From the NCBI GenBank assembly GCA_963580455.1, contig OY756970.1, positions 18,476,001 to 18,540,000 on the forward strand: a DNA stretch of 64,000 nucleotides, in the 5' to 3' direction. Source of the stretch: Euonymus europaeus (taxonomy: Eukaryota; Streptophyta; Magnoliopsida; Celastrales; Celastraceae). Position numbers and translations under genes: made by a program. Under the pieces are notes generated by a model. The model did no database searches and was not told where the DNA came from. It worked only from the letters and a program-made list of their open reading frames with translations. Each line of letters starts with the position of its first letter. Within the stretch, counting starts at the first letter, position 1. Below, in pieces: positions 1 to 12,728 of the stretch.

Positions 1-838
1 TGAGTTATCCTTTCCTTATCAACCATCAAAAACCTTGATTCTATATTGAAAGGATCATGGAGCTTGTGATAGCATAGATGGATAGTTTTTTTTCTTCCCT
101 TTTCTCTCTCGGTGGTGACGTTGAAAGGGCATCCAGAGATATACTTTCCTGTGCAGAAGGATTTATTTAAATGCCTTTAGATAGGGATTGAATCTGAATT
201 CTCAGAGGACCTTTTATGGATTGGCATCTGTTTTGACCTTCCTCCAGTGTTTTGTTGCATATTTTTCCTTTATTTTTTTGTCATTGTTTTGATTACTTCT
301 TCAGCTAGATCAGTGAACCTTTTCCCTTGGGCAATTTCAAATGGATAATGTGTGCGTCATCTTTTCTTGATCTGTTCTACTGTTATGGAGCAATGGAAAC
401 GCATCTAGGGCGAAAATTTCTTTGGGAAATTGGACATGAGGTTTAGCAGTAGGCTTAATGTTGATGATGTAAATACACATCTTTAACTAGACTTTTGCTA
501 AAAAGGTTTCTCTGTAATTCTGCCCAGAATGTGTGTGGTTTTTGGATCTTGGTTGAATTTAAGAAAATGCTGTATTTATAATTGGAAATGAAGCTATGGT
601 TCTGGTTATTTATTTTTGATGTTTCAAACAGCATAACACTTGCCTATCTCCGACCCCGCCTGTTGTGGGAGTCTCTTGTGCACGGGTGTTGTTTACTATT
701 TTACCATAAAGCAGAACACTGTTTACGGGTCTTGTGGGTGTTGTTCTACCAATTCCTCTTGTTTGTTTCTTCTTAAACATAGAGAAGATAAACATCTCAT
801 GTCTAGTATACTTCTGATGAATTCTTCACATTTTTTAG
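1..838 (+). other. Probable intron 1 of LOH2
   Basis: No coding segment resembling the LOH2 N-terminus was found here. The segment ends in a T-rich tract and AG at 837-838, directly before the first recognised exon. Small ORFs in it do not resemble the family. It holds one SINE 3'-end fragment. Confidence 0.6.
638..697 (+). repeat. Au-type SINE 3'-end fragment
   Basis: Carries the 3' signature shared with the better copies at 17174, 23210 and 42297: a cytosine-rich CCC-CGCC stretch, then GTCTCTTGTGCAC and TTGTTTAC. The tRNA-like head is absent, so it is truncated at the 5' end. Confidence 0.55.
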
Positions 839-3800
839 CGGCTGGCCTTGTGGCTGACTAATGGAGCTTCTGTGAAGAAGATCAATGAGAGTACGTATGC
901 AAAAATTGCAAAATGCTCAGAGTCAATGTGGAAGCTCTCTTATTATGCCACTGTTGAAGCATGCATTCTCAAAATAGCCTACCGTGAACCATGGTTTAGA
1001 GAAACAAATGAGTACTTCAAAGGCTGGCCAAATCAAGAGTTGAAGTGAGTAATATATATGTTTGCACTTTTTAACAAACTGCTGGAAATTTACTCCCAAT
1101 GTGTGGCAAATCTGCATTTAATTTATGTAGTTGTTTATATTGTTGTGCATGTCGACCTAAATAAATATAGATTTGCTATTCTCTATAACTGAATCTTGCA
1201 CTAGCAGCGCCCGTCTGTTGAATTATTTAGTCTGAGGGACAATTGGCAACATCATTGAAGGCTCTTACCTTTCCTTGTTTTGGTAGTACAAATACCTCTC
1301 TCGTCTTTAGTGTTCTTTTATTATCTTTAAAATGATACTCTCTTGTAATAAAATGGTATCTCTTACAACTTTTTAGATGATGAAGAAGCATGAAAAAACT
1401 TTAACTTTTTCTTAAGTGGATGAGAAGAGCTTTTTATTTTTATCTACTTTTGTGTGTTTCAATCATAGATCCTGAGGAATATTGGCAATAGTAATACCCT
1501 TTTCGCGTTGTCCTTCCATATTTTTTGGATGTGTTGGAAGGTTTAATGAATTTAAATTCCTTGTTTCTGAAATTGTTAGATCTGCATTTATATGCTAGCT
1601 CTTATAGATGTATGTCTGCATAGCTGCGTTTATAGCCAGCTCTTATCATAATTAGCATGTGCTTATAAGCTCTGTTTCTCTTAAAAGTTCATCAAAACTA
1701 ACTCCTTTTTTTATTGTCATCATGTCATGGCATATATGTTGGATACGTCTGGAAATACTATGTTAAGTTGTTTTTATAAAAGGAAAGGAAAAAAAAGACA
1801 ATTGTGTAGTAATCTTTTGGCAATCTTATCTTCCTTGTATTAGTTTTTTTCCGATAATTCATATTTAATATTATTATTAGCGTGAGACATGACTCATGCC
1901 TTGCCCTGGTTCCAGTCCTAAGGAGTAGGTTAGAGGTAGACTTCCGAATAATGCACATGCATCTAGTGACGTGAATTGATGGAACTTCTCTTGTAGGGTG
2001 GTTCCTGAGATTATCGTTTGTACTCCAAACCTAGTTGATGACTTCTGCAATGCCTTATTTCATCCTTTCATTGCAGGCTACCCCTCAAGCTTGTCTACAT
2101 GTGTCAATGTGGATTTTATACCTACAGCATTGCTGCCCTCCTTTTATGGGAGACTAGAAGAAAAGATTTTGCTGTGATGATGTCTCATCATATAATTACG
2201 GTCATCCTAATTGGATACTCGTATATATCAAGGTAAGCTTTCAGTTTTGGTACAGTGGGCTGTGGCTCGGTACAACTGGTACATACTGTAGAATCAAATA
2301 TTATTATTTTCATCATTGATACATATTTCAAATTAAATTTGGTAGTTTTTTTGGCATCCTGTCATCTACCTGTAGCCAACTGAATTTATACTTTATTGGA
2401 AAGCGCCATGATAGTGCTAAGCAGACATTGAAGTAATTTATTTTCTCCTGTTATGTGATTGCATCTGCTTGTAGACATCATCGATGTTTTATGAAATTAT
2501 CAGTGTCACACTGGGTTCAGTATTGTTCATTGTCAGAACTATCTTCCTGATCCATGTTTTTCAATTATATTGCTATTTACTTTTATAAGGTTTGGACTAG
2601 ACTAACAATGGCCAATTTTGTTGACCTCTTTTTGGATTATGTTTTATGCTAATCCCTTGAGTTTGGTTGGTTGATCTTTTTCTGCAAGCAGATTTCAGAA
2701 ACTTTTCTCAGTACACAACAGATTCAGGCCATTGCTAATGAAATGACCCAACAAATTTTTTAATGCATCATGACAAGATATATCATCTTAGCTAAAGTAT
2801 GCATCCTAAGTTTGTAACTTTGCAGCAAATAGATAACTTTATCTTCTAGAGAACTCTGTGGTTGCGGATTTGCGGTCATTGTAGATACTTACAATTAGCA
2901 ACTTGTACAAGAAGTCGTACATGGAAAGAATGGGATTCTTAACAGCTGTATTCTCTTGATGATAACATTTGTTGATTTTTTACTGGCACATTGATCAGAG
3001 ATCTTTACTGTCCATACACAGGTTCTTTTGCATTGGCTCAATCATCCTTGCTTTGCATGATGCAAGTGATGTCTTTCTCGAAGCTGCTAAAGTTTTTAAA
3101 TACTCAGAGAAGGAGCTTGGAGCAAGCGTGTGCTTTGGGTTCTTTGCTCTTTCATGGCTCATACTAAGGCTTATATTCTTCCCCTTCTGGGTCATCAAAA
3201 CTACAAGGTTTTTCTTCACTGTAGATTAATTGATTTTGTTTCAGCTAGCTGCCTACTGACTCTTTTCTAACATGTTCTTATGGTTGGCATTCCTCAGTTG
3301 CAATCTTCCGGAGTATGTGGATATGACACAAACGTATGGCATGTCATTGTATTATGTCTTTAATACAATGCTGCTGATGTTGCTTGTGTTCCACATGTAT
3401 TGGTGGGTTCTTATATGCTCCATGATAATGAGGCAGCTGAAGAATAGAGGAAAAGTGGGCGAAGACATAAGATCGGGTATGCCTTTACCTTAGATTTGTT
3501 TTGCAATGCAGTAAATTCATTTACTGCTGTCATCAATTATTTATGCAACATAGTGAAAACCGCTTTCTACTAGACATTCCTTAGAAAACCTGATTTTTGG
3601 ATATATGAAATGAGGTTAAGGTTTGATACTTAAGGATTACTTGAAGGGAAAATTGTGATAAAAGTAGGGGCTCACTTAATCAGTGGTAGTGGCCAATTGC
3701 ATCTTTGGAAATTGAAATTTCTTGCAAAGAAAGGTTAAAATACACTCGGATTAAAGAATGAGGTTCCATCGTGAATTTTAAGACTCCTGCTGTTCAACCA

Positions 3801-5786
3801 AGTTACTTTATGCGGATGAGATTCCACCTTTAAAGCAAGATTCTTCTCAGTATTGAAGTCATGGTGTTACAATTTCTAGAATCGATGATCTTTTTGGTAT
3901 AATTTCTCTTTGCTTCCTACTTGGTGAAACAAATACTTGTGCTCTTGCAATTTCATCATTCAAAACCTTTTCAAGTTACACAGCAGGTTCTGTGTACAGA
4001 TTTTGATTTTAATAAAATTAGTAATTGTAGAGAACAGAGGTTGAAGATATCATGAAGCCACTGTTGTAAAAAGGTAGGACTGATATGGATTGAGTGAATT
4101 TCTTAGTGAGAAGACCCTCAATGTAGATCTTTGTACTCTGCTTTCATACAAAGACGGGTTCAATTTGTTTTGGTCCCGTGCAAGACCATTTAGCTTTTAG
4201 GTTATGAACATTCATAGAAGTTTCAACAAATTAAGGTTGTGTGTGGGTCGGTTGAATTATGTGCGAAACTGATGCCGATTATCCCCTAAAAGCCTTGATT
4301 TCTTCTACATATCTGGCACTAGCATGGGCTTTCTGTAGAAAGAATTAGGTTGAATAAGGGAGGATGAACTCTGGAGACAATAGAAGTTGGGTAAGGATTC
4401 TTTTGTCTGTTATGACTTATGAGGATTTCATGTTTTATTTGAGTGGCGTGAAATTGAACTTGCTTACAAAGAAAAGATTGCACTAGTGGGAAAAGTAGTT
4501 CAAGAATAAACAAGGAAAAGAGGAGAAACTAGAGAAACCCTAACAAATGTATGTCAATGGAAAGATATTTGTAAGTCTCAAAGATAGCCTGTCCAAAGAA
4601 GAAAAAAGAAAGATTGTCAATTATATGTCACTCTGGTCTGAATGAGAATAATAGCTCTTGTTTTTACTCAAAATGCTGAACTACACAAAATTGTAATTGT
4701 TGAAGATATCGTGAAAACTTTTAAGGACTTGTGATTTGAAAAGACAAGAGAATATGCCACGTAATGTGCACTGCTACAGTAGCACGAACGAATATGTAGA
4801 CAGTTATGCTGCAATATACTCATTGCAGTATATAATGCAATAAAGTTAAAAATTATAAGACATGCCAATATAGGAACTCCAAAATTACTCAATTAACTCT
4901 CAAAAATACTACCACAGAATTTTCTTCATCACTGATGTGTTTGTGAGTTTTTGTGGAGTCAATTCTAATTCACAGAATGTTTATTCGACAGTTAAAAAGC
5001 ATCCTTTCGTAAATTTCTTTCATCACGGTTGTCGCATTTATTGAAATTGTTTAAGACTTGGAACTTTCATTCCACAATTTTTGAAAATAAATTCAGATAT
5101 TCCCACCCCAATTAAATTTGAAGTGCTCCTTCCTATTGGATAATGGCCCATCACCTGAACCAAGTTCAGCAATAAAAAGCTGATAGTGAAAATTGCTTCC
5201 AATTTTTCTGCCCTCATCGGGTTATGCAATCATTAAAAATAATATATAGCATGAGTTGTGAGGGACTGCATTATGAGTCCATCAGGACCATCACTAAGAT
5301 TAGCTTCCTTGCGTACAATCGATACTTCTAATTGTGGAATACTTGCTGCTCATGCGGTGGTTTTTCATGCAAAGGGCAGAGTTTTTGGTTGAGTTTGGCA
5401 TTATATTGGGATGCTTCTGGTTTATTGCTGCATATTTTTCTAAAGAAAATAAGTAGTAGGTTAAGGAAAACAATGCCAACTCAACCTTAGATTATGTGGA
5501 GAAGTTGAATCTCGCAGCTCATTGGTGTGTTCAGAATGTAGCATTTGTTATTTTCTATTTTGAGTAAAATATTTGACATCTTATGAATTAGGCGAGTTTT
5601 GTTAGCTAGTGTTTTTTTGTGGGTGTGAATGTTACAGTTAAGTAGAATGACGTGCTTATCAGCATTACGGTTGCTATTTGTAGTTCTTATTTTCTCTGGT
5701 CATTCTGCTTATTTCTTAGTATCTTATATATCAAAAGAGAGAATTAACCATTTTGTTCGATTGCAGATTCAGAGGACGATGACTAG
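839..5786 (+). CDS. LOH2: Ceramide synthase LOH2-type (LAG1 homologue), 5' end outside window
   Basis: Makes ceramide by N-acylating a sphingoid base with acyl-CoA in the ER membrane; the Arabidopsis LOH2 class prefers C16 acyl-CoA. Exons read as 839-1044, 2077-2232, 3022-3207, 3298-3476 and 5767-5786, all with GT-AG borders and consistent phase, giving 248 residues. The TLC/Lag1 core is visible: MSHHIITVILIGYSYIS, then LALHDASDVFLEAAKVFKYS. Several hydrophobic membrane segments follow, and the acidic tail ends RSDSEDDD. Blocks such as GWPNQELK and MCQCGFYTYSIAALL match LOH2 rather than LOH1/LOH3. About 45-50 N-terminal residues are missing and should lie in an exon upstream of base 1. Oddity: Cys stands where the family usually has Arg just before the IGS/IGA of the Lag1 motif. 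Family call very secure; subclass secure. Confidence 0.93.
3477..5766 (+). other. Long last intron of LOH2 (2.29 kb)
   Basis: Separates the fourth exon from a terminal coding exon of only 20 nt that encodes SEDDD and the stop. No gene, RNA or recognisable element was seen in it. The intron ends with a TTGCAG acceptor. Confidence 0.7.
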
Positions 5787-7029
5787 GCAGATAATTCTGT
5801 TCGACTTCTTTTGTCTCTAACCGGCAATTCAGCCAGGATGGCCATCTTGGCTTGCTTTGTAGATTTGCTGCTGCAGTTAATTTGGTTACTGCCTGTGCTG
5901 CTAGGTGATTCTTCCAATTCAATTTTGATCATTATTTGCTGGGAGCATAGAGCCAGAGATGCAGAAGTAGGACTATCAAGCATAATTACTTTTTGCTGTT
6001 GAAAAAAAAGAATCATGTATAAATAGTACACAATTCCTGTATAATTTTTCTCATTGGGTGAAACGGAAACTGAAACTTAAACATCAACTGCATAATTAAT
6101 TTTTATGTTAGGAAACCAAGAAGGGATGGTATAGCTTAATTTTTGTGGTGTATCAGATCTCTCTTTCCTGCTTTCTCTGAGAGGAAGGGGTTTGATTTCA
6201 TTGTTTAAGAGCAAACGTTTTGAGAAAAGATGGAGAGAGGGGTTACCTCTATTGTTTTATTGATCGAAAAGCACGAGACAACCTGACTAAAAGGTGTGTT
6301 GATTTGTAATTTTTTTTTTTTAACTGTTGTAGTACAAAGCATTCATCTTACTGTCATTTCGTTGTCCTGTCACAAAAGCACCTGAGTCTTTCCTGTGGCT
6401 GTCAATAATACTCAATCAGTGGTGCTCTATAGTACAAGGGAAGCACAATGGTTAGAGCAATGGTACGCTGAATAATGATGTTGGAAATTTTGGAGTGTAC
6501 AGAGAGAACGATTTGAAAAAATTATATTGGAAGATGTGTAAGATGGTAGAAAAATATGAAATATGGTAGAAAAGTATGAGAAAAATTGTGTTGATGCTTG
6601 ATATTTAGAGTGTTTGTGAGTGAAAATTGAGAAAAATTATATTGAAATATGTATTTTGTTGATAAGACTGTATTGAGAGTCGTGTTTTGCTGTAATAGAA
6701 GTGGGATCACACTGAAAAATTTAGAACATCCACCATTGAAGTTGCTCTTAAAAAGTCAATGCTCCAACAATTTTACTTTTGTGGTCAGGAGTCTAGGTGA
6801 CACCCCTGAGTAGACAAATCACATGGCAAATTGAATTTTAAAAAATAAAGCAAATGCATCTCATTTGAAAAGGCATTCCATTGGTTTATTTTCTTTTTCA
6901 ATAAATAAATTTTAAAACATTTTCTCCCAAAATATTTATTAGATTTTTTTAAAACAAATTATATATTTGAAATCAGCATTTAAAACTTTTTCCAACAAGA
7001 ACAATTGTTGATAATTTTTACCTGGCCAT

Positions 7030-7520
7030 CTTTAATTAAATTATTTTTTAAAACAATGTAATTAATATATAGGCTACGTAAATTGCTTGTTTATTGTCTA
7101 TAACAATATACCTAAAAATTCGGTTGTTTTCTACATTTTTATTAAAATTACATTGTTAAAAAATATAAATATTGTATATGCTACGTAAAATTTCCATTTT
7201 GAGGTGGAAATTTACTTGTCGCATTATTACAAAATATATATATCAATTGTTTCAAACAAGGCAATGAAAAATACAGCTAAGAATTAAGTTAAACATACAT
7301 TCAGTAGATAATTAGATTGTTTTTAAAAACAATGTAATTACTATAAACTATGTAAGTTGTCTATTTAATATGAAGTTTCATTGCAACAAAATAGTATAAC
7401 ATATATTCGTAGTTTCAAATAATGTAATAGAGAGTATATATTAAAAATTGAATTATTTTATGAATTCAATATAAAATTACATTGTCTTAAAAAACAATTT
7501 AATTATTATGTAGGTCACTC
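7030..7520. repeat. Diverged direct and inverted repeats around AACAATGTAATTA
   Basis: The motif occurs near 7052 and 7328 in forward sense and as AAATTACATTGT near 7147 and 7475, each next to a CTACGTAA or CTATGTAA-like block. This looks like remnants of one AT-rich family. Function and family are unknown. Confidence 0.45.
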
Positions 7521-7718
7521 ATGCCCCATAGAAATGTAAACCCCTCTATCAAACCTAATTTTCCATCGAAAGAAACAAACTCTCAAACAGTAATGCATTA
7601 ATTATTAAAATCAGTAATCAAATTCAGTATACAAGTTGGTTCATCCATAAAACACCAAAATTCCAGATACATTTTTTAAGGATAACACAAAATACAAAAT
7701 GTCGTTACTGGAATGTAA

Positions 7719-8204
7719 GCTAGGAGTGGGATTGGGTCGGGTCGAGCTGTTAATCAACCGATATTGTTAAATATTGACAACTATTATCAGCCCAACATTG
7801 TCAAGTTGGTAATATTATCAGCCCAACATTATCGGCCAATCAAAAAAGAATTACAAAATATATTTTTCATTGCTAAAAAACTTAAACAAGCATCATAACA
7901 TGTTCTAAATCACAAACAAGATCAAAATCATTAATTCATTATAAATTTATAATACATGTCTCCATCAAATATAATATCATAATAAGTTCATAACATATTC
8001 TAACTATAATAATAGTTATTGTCTTATCGGGTTGTTTGGCCTATTTTTTGTGAAAATAGTAGGTCGACTGATACGACTATTTACATTTATAAAAATCATC
8101 AACCGATCCAATTTTGATGGGTCGATAATTATTATCGAACCGACACTTATGGGTCGGGTGTCGAGATGATAATAATCGGGTATTGGGTCGATTAACAGAC
8201 CCTA
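7719..8204. mobile_element. Possible degenerate hAT-like MITE
   Basis: Starts with a TAGG- and GGGTCGGGTC-rich edge and ends with a GGGTCG...CCCTA edge. An inverted CTGTTAATC pair sits at 7747-7755 and 8190-8198. No clear 8-bp target duplication was found, so this is tentative. Confidence 0.3.
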
Positions 8205-8453
8205 ATTAAATGAGTAGCAATGAGAAATTTTATTTTTATTGCCTGGGTTAATGTCACTTTTGATCACCCAAATATATATATATCATGTTCTATTTTACAC
8301 ACCCAATGTTAATAGGTTGTATTTTGCACAACGTACTTTTCAAACTGTTATAGTCTCATCAGCCAAAGTTTTTGACACTAAACGGGTAGCAAATCTGCAT
8401 ATGTAGCTTTTTCTTTTGCAAAAAAGCTAGTGCATTCTTATCATGGTTTTCTC

Positions 8454-9311
8454 TAGGGCTACACACAGGTACCAGGTTTTCAACCCGACCAGGTAACTAG
8501 GTCAGCTCGGTTCTTATCGGTCTACCCAACCCGATCCGATGGTATAATCTGGCTAGAATAGATTATTTTAGATAGGGTATTGGGTTTTACCTTTATTGAA
8601 TTTTGGGTTATTGGGTAACCCAATCAATTCGATTCTCTAATTCTCTCTTTTAGTCTTCCAAACACTATTTTACTTTTTTAGACATTATAGGCTTCTCTCC
8701 CTTTCTCACCACAATCACCAGCGTCACACACCATACCAGTGTGTCAGTCGTTCGCCCATCGCCCAACCACCCACTACTGTGTCACCGGTTCAGTGTAGTT
8801 TTGCTGCATCACTATTTCATTCGATTGCAATGTGTTTAATTGTAAAGATGATTCAATTTTGGTTGAGATTTGATGATGTTTTTAGTTCGAATTCTATTTT
8901 TTTCCTTCCTATCTCTAGGTTAATTCTATAGATTTGAGTGTTTGTTTTCAAGGAATCTATTTTCCTCATATATAATATATGGAGTTTCTAGATTTCTAAT
9001 ATTCGATTCATTTAATTGATGAAAAAGCTAGTTTGTGTGAGAATCTATCTGGAAAGAAATTGTTTTGATTGTTATTTGTGGATCTATAGCATAAGATCAA
9101 TTTATCTACTTTTAAAAGCCAACACTTACAGTTTCAAATTGTCATGATTGTTGATATCATCATTTGTAGTTTTTTAATCGAGTTACTCGGTAACCCAAAA
9201 TCTGGCATTTCAAAACTGGGCTATCGGATCGGGTTTTTTGTCTATAAAAAGTGACTGGATTGAGCCAAACTCGGTTTGATAGCCCAGAACCCAGTCCTGT
9301 GTGTAGGCCTA
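8454..9311. mobile_element. hAT-type MITE, 858 bp, with TIRs and imperfect 8-bp TSD
   Basis: The left end reads TAGGGCTACACACAGG and the right end, reverse-complemented, reads TAGGCCTACACACAGG, with further similarity inwards. The flanks are GTTTTCTC (8446-8453) and GTGTGCTC (9312-9319), an 8-bp target duplication with two mismatches, as expected for hAT. There is no transposase ORF, so it is non-autonomous. Its right subterminal region (CTATCGGATCGGG, AAAAGTGAC) resembles the element ending at 55558. Confidence 0.8.
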
Positions 9312-9319
9312 GTGTGCTC

Positions 9320-10434
9320 CTCTATTGGGCCAAATAGGCCCAGATTTAGACCCACGACCGTTGAGTCCATTCTAGCTACACCGTCCATTTCAGTCTCTCA
9401 TGTATATATATCTACTACTATTCTTGGTCGGGCCCTTCGTTTCTTGACCTTTTTCTCTTGTTTTCTTCATGTTGCCTATTTTAAGTCCATGATTTAGACC
9501 TCTTATAATGACTGGTCAATGGATTTCACGTTAGCAGCACACGTGTGCAGTGACGTAGGAAGCTAGCTGTACTCTTTCGGAACCTTATTCGACATCAATC
9601 AACATTTGCTATGTACAGCCAAGGACGGTTACTACAGAAACATTTATCTATAAATTATTAGGTCGGTTTGATTTTCTTGTTTATCTATGTAATAATTTTT
9701 ATTTTTTGAAAAATAAAAAATAACCCCGTAGCGGCAAAACATATTTGATTGTTCAGAAATAATAATAATAATAATAAAACAGTGCTGTTAGTCTCCAAAA
9801 GTCTTCATACTCCTATGTGGTAGCATATTCATCACAAGATTTTGAGAAAAATTCAGGATTTAAAATTTAAATTGATAGAAAATATATGTATTGGGATAAT
9901 TTTGAGATTTTTTAAAATTCAAATGGGAAAACGTGATTGAAAATAGAAAATGAAAAAAAAAAGGAAATACTTTGGTTTCTGTGGGAGGAATACTTGCTAC
10001 TAATTTTTTTGAAAAAATAGAAAACATAACAAATCCAAAAATAGAAACCAAACCAAACATGCCCAATTTTAATTTTTGTTTCCATGATATTAAAATTTTC
10101 CGAGAAAGTTCTAGGAATGTTGTGGGTCCCTGATTTGTCATGCTCAAGCAGCGAACTGCAAGTATTTGTACTCTCTTCTTCTAACACATAAAGGGCCCCA
10201 CCATTGCACCGCAGCATTTGTCTCGCTGATGTATGTATATACGCCATGTCATCACCCGGTCCATAACTTCCAGAATATCTCACGTGCCAACAGATTTTTA
10301 GTCAAACTACGTGTCTGAACGGCGTAACAGCTGTCCTGCCACGTCATACATTCAAATTTCCAACCATATATATTCAATTCAAAACTTCGCTTCCCAGTTC
10401 AGGCAAACTTCAAAACTCTGAACTCTGAAGCAGC
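9320..10434 (+). other. Intergenic DNA and promoter of the ERF gene
   Basis: No gene seen. AT-rich up to about 10130, then less so. Candidate cis elements lie in the last 160 bases and are listed separately. Confidence 0.6.
10281..10374 (+). promoter_or_regulatory. ERF promoter elements: G-box, W-box core, TATA box
   Basis: A CACGTG G-box at 10281-10286 and an inverted W-box core (AGTCAA) at 10300-10305 precede further ACGT cores. A CATATATATTC TATA-like box lies near 10365-10375, about 65 bp before the ATG. These fit the stress and wound responsiveness known for the ERF109 class, but binding is inferred from motif matches only. Confidence 0.5.
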
Positions 10435-11154
10435 ATGCAGAAGTCAATTAATAAGCGACCCAGACTCAGCAGCGATTCTCCGCCGCCCAACCGCAGGTCT
10501 TCGTCTGCGTCGCCAACACAACTGCCGCTTCTCACTAACGAGCAAGAGCTGGCCGTCATGGTTGCAACTCTCACTAACGTAATCTCCGGCGCGAACTCAA
10601 CTGCCTCAAACGACGCCGCCCTTAATTCCAGTTTTTTTCCTCAATTCCCGTTACAATCCGCCACAACCAACGCAAATACCGGAACGGTACTTCCACCTTC
10701 CGATCTCGACACGTGTCAATTTTGCAGAATAAGCGGCTGCCTAGGCTGTAACTTTTTCTCGCCAAATCAAGAAGAAAACAAGAAATCGAGTTCGCGTAAA
10801 CGTATGAAGAAGAACTACAGAGGAGTGAGGCAGAGGCCGTGGGGGAAATGGGCGGCAGAGATTAGGGACCCAAAGCGTGCACAGCGGGTCTGGCTTGGGA
10901 CATTCAGCACGGCGGAGGAGGCGGCTCGGGCCTACGATCGGGCAGCCATTGATTTCCGAGGCCCAAGAGCGAAGCTCAATTTTCCATTCCCTGATAGTAC
11001 TGAACAGGGTCAACCACAGAAAGCACAAGAAAATGCCACAAATGGAGATATTGGACCAGAAATTGAATTCTGGGAGAAAATTGGAGAAGACGAAATTCAA
11101 CAGTGGATGACAATGATGGATTTTGACGGAGATTCCAGATTCTTCCACTCATAG
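10435..11154 (+). CDS. AP2/ERF transcription factor, group X, ERF109-like
   Basis: Intronless 239-residue nuclear DNA-binding protein. Residues 128-185 form a full AP2/ERF domain ([20 protein letters not shown], then WLGTF and AARAYDRAA), with Ala and Asp at the ERF-type positions. Upstream are the group X marks: [20 protein letters not shown] at about 34-53 and a Cys motif C94-x2-C-x4-C-x2-C105 in [15 protein letters not shown] basic stretch (RKRMKK) precedes the domain. The C-terminus [13 protein letters not shown] resembles the acidic Trp-containing tail of Arabidopsis ERF109/RRTF1, a gene induced rapidly by reactive oxygen, wounding and jasmonate. ERF108/ERF110-type paralogues are the alternatives. 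The first ATG in frame is used. Confidence 0.92.
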   Translation: MQKSINKRPRLSSDSPPPNRRSSSASPTQLPLLTNEQELAVMVATLTNVISGANSTASNDAALNSSFFPQFPLQSATTNANTGTVLPPSDLDTCQFCRISGCLGCNFFSPNQEENKKSSSRKRMKKNYRGVRQRPWGKWAAEIRDPKRAQRVWLGTFSTAEEAARAYDRAAIDFRGPRAKLNFPFPDSTEQGQPQKAQENATNGDIGPEIEFWEKIGEDEIQQWMTMMDFDGDSRFFHS

Positions 11155-12000
11155 GCATTGAATTTGTATAAATCCATCCAATTTTTTTTCTTTTCAAATT
11201 GTTTGTGCAAGTCTGCATTTCTCAATAACATAAATATGCATTTGTTTTTGCTTACGCTTCCACAAGTTTAAGTTACCGATTCTGACATCAAAAGCAGCTT
11301 CTCTTCTCATCACTCTGTCTTTGCGCTGCCAAGGAACTACAGTCTACATACAGAAAAAGCTTGGGACCCACCAATATCATCTGTTGAAAAAGGATGAGAT
11401 GCCCGAAACGATTTCACTATAAAATTATTATTATTTTGAATATTAATAAATTATAATAAATATATAATATATGACTCGTGCTTGAATGATGAAAATTATT
11501 GCATTTCCTCTCATCACTTGAAAAGATTGTGAGTGGGGTCCATCCATTTTCTATAGGTTAAGTGGGACAGAGTTTGATCCACTGAAATCCCCACGTCTGT
11601 TAATGACAACGACTCGTGATATACAGCATGTGCTCGTTTTGATTTACAAAAGATTGGTCTTTTTTATTTCCCTGTTTAACATGTGCATATAAAGAGTGTG
11701 AGTGGGTTCCCTTTGGATGCTTAATTTACTCCAATAAATAGCAATTAACACGTGATTTGCCCGTTAAACAAGAATCTATTAGTCGGCTGATGCGGCGGCA
11801 AATCTTGAAATGGTAGTGTTAAAAAGTGTATGCTTTGCTAACATCTTTTATTTTAATATCGGATTAATATAACTCAATCGGGACTAGTGTAGTAACTTTT
11901 TTGTACCAATTTGTTTTTTTTAATAAATGTATAGTATTTAGTCTTATGAGTCCAATCAAATATTTTTATCAGAAATCAAAAAAAATATCAGCATTAAATA

Positions 12001-12031
12001 TAAATATATATATATATATATATGTGTGTGC
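12001..12031. repeat. TA then TG microsatellite
   Basis: A run of AT dinucleotides passes directly into GTGTGTG. Confidence 0.85.
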
Positions 12032-12636
12032 TCGTGGTCGGTAACAAAAATTATGTCAAGTGCATAAGAATTGTAATTTACAATAATCTCTCCATGAAAA
12101 GGTATTTATCACGGTGTACTGTTAATGAAAAGGTAACTGATGAGCACCTGAACACAAATTCAATACCAAGTCGATCCACACACTATAAAAATATCCAATA
12201 GCTTCAAATGGAGATCAAACAACAACAATAATAATAAATATGATTGATTAGAATATCTAGATCATGACTTAAGGTATGGTTAATCACTGACCAAAACAAG
12301 TTGAAGTGAGAATACGCCAGTTAGTCGAAATATAAACAAGAATCTTTATAAGGGTTTGAGTCTATCCCAAGCAAATCAAGAGCAAGAATGCTCTTATCAA
12401 TCGAAGAAAATACAGGTGAAAACCTTATTATGTAGTTGTGGCATTAAGTCTATATCAAAAAATACATCGTTGTTACATATATGACTATATTTATACTACT
12501 TAATGATAATCTAATAATTACAATCATCATTAACTGACATGTGCATGGCTCAGATTTGTCTTCTGCTCCCCCTATCATCAAAGGCTACTCTGACTCTTGT
12601 CTAGCCTTCCATTACTCGCCTCTCTTTTTGGGCTCA

Positions 12637-12728
12637 TAACTCCTTCAATCGTCGGAGCTCCTTTGCTTGTCAAAAGTCCTCTGCTCAACATAACTCCTCT
12701 GCTCACCAGAACTCCTTCGCTCACCTCC
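12637..12728. repeat. Imperfect tandem repeat of AACTCCT-CTGCTCA type
   Basis: Four to five degenerate units of roughly 18-23 bp are visible: AACTCCTTC, GAGCTCCTTTGCTTG, AGTCCTCTGCTCA, AACTCCTCTGCTCACC and AACTCCTTCGCTCACC. The origin is unknown. Confidence 0.6.

Larger units (their letters stand above)
5787..8453. other. LOH2 3'UTR and AT-rich intergenic DNA
   Basis: The first few hundred bases are probably LOH2 3'UTR. The rest is AT-rich with no supported gene. Around 6440-6750 a region bounded by opposed CAATGG/CCATTG motifs could be an old MITE. At 7030-7520 the motif AACAATGTAATTA recurs in both orientations. Confidence 0.6.

Noticed and set aside
582..861. Overlapping short ORFs upstream of the LOH2 exons
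   Set aside because: They lie in intronic DNA with a SINE fragment; no similarity to the missing LOH2 N-terminus.
10741..11148. 135-codon minus-strand ORF across the ERF gene
   Set aside because: Antisense shadow of the AP2 domain coding sequence; no domain of its own.
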